NCBI RefSeq assembly: GCF_023701525.1
Contig: NZ_JAMQAW010000078.1
Span: 50,537 to 109,170, forward strand
DNA from: Streptomyces albipurpureus
GTDB taxonomy: Bacteria > Actinomycetota > Actinomycetes > Streptomycetales > Streptomycetaceae
Reading direction: 5' to 3'
DNA: 58,634 nucleotides
The notes under the pieces are model-generated. The model worked only from the letters and a program-made list of their open reading frames with translations. It was not told where the DNA came from and did no database searches. Below, in pieces: positions 57,997 to 58,634 of this stretch. Made by a program: the position numbers and the translations under genes. How positions within the stretch are numbered: the first letter of the stretch is position 1; each line of letters starts with the position of its first letter.

Positions 57997-58227
57997 CTAC
58001 GCGGTAGTCGAGGGCTGCTGGGCGGTTGTCCGGAGGAAGGCGTGCCAGGTGCTGTGGCGGATGGTCAGCGGGGCCTGCTGAGGCTTTTCGGAGTCGCCGA
58101 GCAGTACGTAGCCGGTCGTGTTGGGATGGGGGGCTGCCTGGACGCAGTTGCCGCCGCCTCCGCTGTAGGAGGAGACCGTTCAAGTGATTGTCGACGGGGC
58201 AGGGAGGGGCGGGTGCTGGAGGTTCAC
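57997..58227 (-). pseudogene. DUF397-domain protein with an early TGA
   Basis: A GTG at 58225-58227 with AGGAG upstream begins MNLQHPPLPAPSTIT. Codon 16 is TGA (58180-58182), where the family has Trp (TWTVSSYSGGGGNCVQAA). The frame then continues through TVSSYSGGGGNCVQAAPHPN, GYVLLGDSEKPQQAPLTIRH and STWHAFLRTTAQQPS to TAG. Everything else of this small Streptomyces domain is intact. TGG to TGA is a single-base change. Confidence 0.6.
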
Positions 58228-58514
58228 GAGGTGGAGCTCCTGGATGTGTTCTTTGAGGTGGTTGCGGGTGCGTGCGGGGTCGAGGGCCTGGTTCCACAGA
58301 TGGGTGAAGGTATCTGTGTAGCGGGCGCGGCGGCGACCAGACCGCCGACTGCGCAGAATCGGCGTCGTCTCACGGGTTCGCTCCTGTCGTCGGTGTCCCC
58401 CGCGAGAGTTACCGGGAAAGAGGGCTGTGACTCCTTGGGCTGCGGAGGGGTTGTCTTCTTGTCCGCATCACAGCGGCTGTCCGCTTCCGGGGCTTCCTTC
58501 TGAGCGGTCTTCAT
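58228..58514 (-). pseudogene. Probable regulator remnant upstream of the DUF397 gene
   Basis: ATG 58512-58514 opens MKTAQKEAPEADSRCDADKK, later EPVRRRRFCAVGGLVAAA. The continuation that looks like protein, RYTDTFTHLWNQALDPARTR and NHLKEHIQEL, is in another frame, the one leading into DUF397. In Streptomyces a regulator gene usually precedes DUF397, so this is probably a collapsed version of it. Confidence 0.35.
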
Positions 58515-58608
58515 ACAGTGGAGTGCCGGGGCGGCTCGCCGGTGGTCACCGGCAGGTACGGGGCTCGCGGGAAGATTTGGAGCCTACGTCTCAAGCAAAA
58601 CGTGGGGG

Positions 58609-58634
58609 GTGCCCGAGCCACATGGCTCGGGCAC
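58609..58634 (-). terminator. Hairpin at the right edge of the window
   Basis: The 11-base arms gtgcccgagcc (58609-58619) and ggctcgggcac (58624-58634) pair perfectly around acat. Read on the minus strand the hairpin is followed by cccccacgttttgc, with a short T run, so it would terminate a minus-strand gene lying beyond the window. The stem may extend past the edge. Confidence 0.6.

Noticed and set aside
1..58634. tRNA, rRNA, replication origin or phage attachment site
   Set aside because: No cloverleaf-forming segment with conserved tRNA boxes, no rRNA motif, no DnaA-box cluster and no integrase gene were noticed; a systematic covariance search was not possible.

Overview
The window looks like part of a Streptomyces (or close actinomycete) chromosome. 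It is very GC-rich, third codon positions in the intact genes are almost always G or C, and most start codons are ATG or GTG behind GGAG/GAGG-type ribosome sites. The gene families fit as well: SUFU-domain protein, DUF397, PucR, two-domain Lrp, I36 inhibitor, several IS families. The mix of intact catabolic operons, many broken genes and stacked insertion sequences suggests an accessory or chromosome-arm region. That location is an inference.

Layout, left to right. (1) 1-10.1 kb is an island of secreted proteins: the signal-peptide end of a gene leaving the window, a broken SUFU gene, a 193-aa secreted protein, a glycine-rich secreted protein, and two divergently transcribed, end-to-end paralogous fibronectin-III proteins of about 857 aa. 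(2) 10.9-18.5 kb holds a divergent TetR gene and a six-gene overlapping operon encoding a 2-methylacyl-CoA racemase-like protein, thiolase, acyl-CoA ligase, enoyl-CoA hydratase, acyl-CoA dehydrogenase and a short-chain dehydrogenase. Together these make a complete beta-oxidation spiral with an epimerase, as needed for alpha-methyl-branched acids. (3) 18.7-20.3 kb carries decayed genes, including a secreted protein with an in-frame TAG and a degraded homologue of it at 10.2 kb. (4) 20.5-25.3 kb holds a LysR gene and a second CoA-thioester cluster (PaaG-like crotonase, a CoA-transferase fragment, acyl-CoA dehydrogenase, nitronate monooxygenase-like flavoprotein). (5) 25.6-29.7 kb has wrecked ABC-transporter genes fused to a truncated M20 amidohydrolase, next to its intact divergent Lrp-type regulator.

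(6) 29.7-34.5 kb is a three-layer stack of insertion sequences: an ISAzo13-like element, a second IS inserted at its right edge, and an IS4-like element inserted in that IS's transposase. Inverted repeats and target duplications of all three can be read. The stack cuts the 3' part of a sacsin-like ATPase gene (34.5-36.1 kb). (7) 36.3-37.5 kb has small broken genes, among them an I36 peptidase inhibitor. (8) 38.4-44.1 kb holds a PucR regulator divergent from an aldehyde dehydrogenase / CaiB CoA-transferase / glutaryl-CoA dehydrogenase operon, a likely glutarate semialdehyde to crotonyl-CoA route. (9) 44.8-46.3 kb has IS5 and IS110 remnants and a large near-perfect palindrome. (10) 46.3-52.2 kb is a minus-strand cassette: a two-domain metallophosphoesterase, an AtoE-type short-chain carboxylate transporter, a phosphotriesterase-like hydrolase and, downstream, a LysR regulator. 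This is the strongest candidate for an undescribed catabolic system. (11) 52.5-53.9 kb has IS630 sequences. (12) 54.3-58.6 kb carries AraC/glyoxalase, phosphotransferase, a RelE-like toxin next to an internally duplicated partner, and a DUF397 gene with a nonsense codon.

Caution: single-base frameshifts and nonsense codons are so frequent outside the intact operons that sequencing or assembly error must be separated from real gene decay before any pseudogene call here is relied on.
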